From contig CM075192.1 in the NCBI GenBank assembly GCA_037577475.1, positions 8,023,408-8,087,407 of the forward strand: DNA of 64,000 bases. The letters run 5' to 3'. Positions 61,105-64,000 of this stretch are shown in pieces. Source of the stretch: Chaunax sp. Z400 (taxonomy: Eukaryota; Chordata; Actinopteri; Lophiiformes; Chaunacidae). Position numbers and translations under genes: made by a program. Each line of letters begins with the position of its first letter. Position 1 is the first letter of the stretch. The notes beneath the pieces are model-generated. The model saw only the letters and a list, made by a program, of their open reading frames with translations. It was not told the origin of the DNA and did no database searches.

Positions 61105-61641
61105 CAAGAGCGCTCAGAATGCGCAAACCTCCGCCAAGGCCCAACAATGCTCAATGTAATTGTTAGGACCTGCGTCCACCAAAGCATTTTTTCCTGAGGA
61201 AAATTACTATTTTTTATTTCCGCCAAGGAGGTTATGTGATCAGTTTGGTTTGTTTCACCCTAGCATATCCTAGAGGATAACATTTTGGCAATGATCCTGT
61301 GAGAGATGGGAGATGTAGCATAGTGTAAATATGCGGCACCCCCATTGCAAATAATTACAAGAGCGCTCAGAGAGCGCAAACCTCCACCAAGGCCCAACAA
61401 TCCTCGACATAATTGTAAGGGGGAAAAGCATTCGGTGTACACAAACCCTTATTCCAGCAGTACCAGTCCCATCTCTCGCCGGACCATCACCAAAATTTAT
61501 TCACCTCTTTAGTCCATCTTTGGTGAAAATTTCATGCAAATCCATCCATTAGTTTTTGCGTAATCCTGCTAAACAAACAAACAAACAGACAGACAGACAA
61601 ACAAACCGAACCAAACACATAACCTCCTTGGCGGAGGTAAT
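61105..61641. repeat. Two overlapping family E copies
   Basis: A first copy starts at 61105 ('acaagagcgctcagaatg') and is broken near 61200, where it shows the same 'gtccaccaaagcatttttt' junction as the nested element in the 25.6-kb copy. Family E end-type text 'ccgccaaggaggttatgtga' follows. A second left end starts at 61359 ('acaagagcgctcagagag') and runs to 'ccttggcggaggtaatg' at 61641, including a CAAA/CAGA run. The 60-codon minus open frame here is not a gene. Confidence 0.6.
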
Positions 61642-61728
61642 GATGCATAGTCTTTTTGGAAAGTTATCCACAATGAGAAGGTACTGCAAGGTAGCAGAAG
61701 CTCCTCACAGGTACTGATTTAACAGATC

Positions 61729-61800
61729 AGTGGCATTGTGGTTAGTACTGTTGCTTTAGAACAACAAGAGCGTGGGTTGAAATCCTGCTTCAGACATATA
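61729..61800 (+). repeat. tRNA-like SINE head fragment
   Basis: 'ggcattgtggttagtactg' and 'gagcgtgggttgaaatcctg' give an A-box-like and a B-box-like block in the right order and spacing for a SINE A head on the + strand. No body follows. Confidence 0.5.
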
Positions 61801-62036
61801 GTGTGTAGGAGGGAATGTTAAGGTGCGTGAATGATTGACAACAATAATGAACTGTAGTTTAATTAATTTGGACTGTAAAATCTGTTCTGTATTTTTACAG
61901 TTTATTACATGTAATTTGGTGGTCTGGTTATTTACTGTAATTTGACGGTATCCATCTCGAAACTCTGCTGCCAGATTTTTTACGTTTTTATACAGTTTTT
62001 TTACAGTTTTTTACAGTTGTTTTTTTTTACAGTTTA

Positions 62037-64000
62037 GGTTGTTCTGTTCAGAATGGCATTTTGAATCCTTGACATCCTTAAGGGTCTTTTCACAGATGTG
62101 TTTGAAATAAAGCTTGTGTTTGTAGAGGTGAGACAGGCTGTTGATGTCACTAACTGACATCACCACGAAGGCTGCCTAGTGGTGACAGTGCATCTAATCC
62201 GCATAACGTGCGATCGTGACTGTTGCACTCACAGTGGAAGCCATTTGTAAGAATTGCTAAAAGCCTCAGAGATGATGTGTGTGCTCTGATGCCCAAGTGT
62301 GTGCTTTGGTGAAGCCTGTGTTTGGCAAAGTTGCCTATGCTCAATGCCTGAAACATAACAAAGCAGAACAAAGTCTGTTTTTCAGTCTGATTCAAATGTC
62401 CTCATGTCAAAATTTTAAAAAATGACCACCCATATTGGAGATGAATAGCTACACTAATCTGGCATTTTTGGAGGTCCAGTTTTACTACTCCGATTTTGAC
62501 CTGGATGCAGCCCCACAAGCAAAAATATCAGACAATATGTCACCTGCCTGTCTCAGCTTTGCTCTTGTACACTTGTGGTCATCTGGCAAAGAGGGGGGGC
62601 TGAGGCTTTTGGAACTCTCATTGACAACGTCAATGACTCCATGGAAAAAGGAAACCAAAAACAATAAAGGCTTGTCGCCAATGTTTGCTGGCTTACACCA
62701 GCCAGAGAGGGAGAGAGTTTGTGTTTAGTTCTGTGACTGTGTGAATGCATAATTAGTCCAGCATGTCCTGGTTCTCAAAGCTCGGTTCCTGTGATTGACA
62801 GCACAAAGGACCCGGAGGTGACAGGGAGCAGGGGAGGTCACAGGAGAGATGGGGGGAGGGAGAGGAAGCAAGGGGAGCTACGCTGTATCCACTTGTCTCA
62901 CGCAATCTGAAATTACTGCAGCACCTCACATCGTTCTGCTTTCATCCAGCCTGTCCTGCATCACCTCGGAAGAATGCAAATATGCACCAACTTGGAAGTG
63001 GAGCAATGTGATAATTTGATACTGATAAAAGAATTGGTGTCAGGACAGTGCATGATATAATGATGGCTTTTGCTTTCACAATGAGATTTAGATGGGACCA
63101 CAGCCAAAGAACAGAATCTGCTAGACAATCACAGCAATTGCTGATTCTCTGGAGACCTCCAGTGAGAATGAAGATTTTCCATCACATAACAGAAAATTTG
63201 AAGACATATGAATCGTTATCTTATCCCCTGGCTTTTCAGTAAACAAAATTTTGTTTTTAGACTGCTTTCCTGATCAAATGAGCTCTAAAACCAAGAATTC
63301 AATGAGAAACAAGTCTCAAAAATGTCCTGGACATTCAAGAGCTTCGGCTCTGAAGTCTGCTTTCTGCGTGTCTGCTGTCAGTTACAGTGGATCTATGCCA
63401 TGGAATTCTTTGCTCTCTTAAATTAAACACTTCGCCAGGGCCAGCTGGTTCACAGAGGGGGTGAGCGAGGGAGAAAAAGGAGAGGATGGAAAGGAGCAAG
63501 ACAATTCATCTTTTACCCTCATGTGTGACTTCCTTGGGTTGCTGCTATTAACACCTCATGTCCGGATGGTGCAAACCCTCAGACACCTTTTGGGGAGGAT
63601 TGACCGTGAGGAAAAAAAGAGAGGCATGGGAAAACAAGAACAACAAGAGTAAGAGAAAGAGACTGAGGGTTGAGGAAAATATATTGATTTATGTTTCTTG
63701 TATTCCTCTGGTTCAGAAACATAAGATTACCTTACCTAACCTCAGCAGAACGGTTTAAAGATTGAAACCAGATAATTCTGTTCACGCTAGTTCGTGTATC
63801 CATCACTTGTACTGGACCCGAGTTTGAGAACATGACAGCCATGGTGTCTAGCCAGTTTTATTCCACTGTCTTCAATTTATGTAAATGACATGGTACAGCA
63901 GGAGATAATGAAAATGGCAGCCTGTCCTTCATCACATTTTCATTCCTCTTAGAAGAAGACAGAGCGAATGTCTAGACCTGCCTTTACTTGTGTCCCCTCA
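62037..64000. other. No gene seen to the right edge
   Basis: There is no further elastin-like exon, RNA gene or recognisable element. A purine-rich stretch (62815-62880, GGGGAGG-type) has no splice context for an exon. The open frames at 62435-62728 and 63461-63758 are short and unrecognised. Confidence 0.45.

Larger units (their letters stand above)
59211..62036. repeat. TTTACAGT/ACTGTAAA-rich element, broken up by nested insertions
   Basis: Blocks rich in ACTGTAAA and its complement TTTACAGT occur at 59211-59350, 60345-60740 and 61850-62036. The first begins 'acactgtaaaacttg' and the last ends 'tttttttacagttta', as if they were opposite ends of one inverted-repeat element. Between them lie an (AT)n tract, an L2-like LINE fragment with a tail, a SINE A fragment and family E pieces. 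That these blocks were one element is inference. Confidence 0.4.

Noticed and set aside
1..64000. CRISPR arrays, operons, integrons or phage-like gene blocks
   Set aside because: Direct repeats here are microsatellites or SINE copies, coding density is vertebrate-like, and introns are present.

Overview
The window looks like vertebrate nuclear DNA, most likely from a teleost fish. Three things point that way: AT-rich sequence with no dense gene packing, tRNA-derived SINEs and L2-type LINE remnants of the kinds common in teleosts, and one split gene with canonical GT/AG introns. There are no operons, ribosome binding sites, CRISPR arrays or other prokaryotic features. I cannot name the species.

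The only gene I can support is the 5' part of an elastin (tropoelastin) gene on the + strand. It has a signal-peptide exon at 36652-36727, then exons at 48648-48716, 49528-49563, 51477-51572 and 51817/51820-51846. Every intron is phase 1, so each internal exon is symmetric (1-1), which is a hallmark of elastin genes. The exons alternate Gly-rich hydrophobic segments with short Lys/Pro cross-linking segments (KPAKAA, KAPKP). The gene runs off the right edge, because no further exon or 3' end is visible by 64000. Two splicing features are notable. A 21-nt symmetric microexon candidate lies deep in the 11.9-kb first intron (43503-43523), and the last visible exon has a tandem NAGNAG acceptor.

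Layout: 1-36 kb is gene-poor sequence full of decayed mobile elements. These include three tRNA-like SINE families (called A, B and C here), a TTAA-flanked inverted-repeat element at 2829-3573, an 842-bp TCTG/TCTA microsatellite at 17371-18212, and a nested pair of repeats at 25629-26376. From 36.3 kb a G-run and pyrimidine tract lead into elastin exon 1. Intron 1 and the >12-kb last intron carry more repeats, including two relatives of one inverted-repeat family (45.5 and 57.6 kb), a ~130-bp-unit repeat interrupted by another element (54 kb), and a heavily nested cluster at 59.2-62.0 kb built around TTTACAGT motifs.

I see no previously undescribed multi-gene system. The most informative observations are the elastin gene structure, the microexon and the readable insertion histories of several repeats. 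Repeat family names are by recognition only; no database search was possible.
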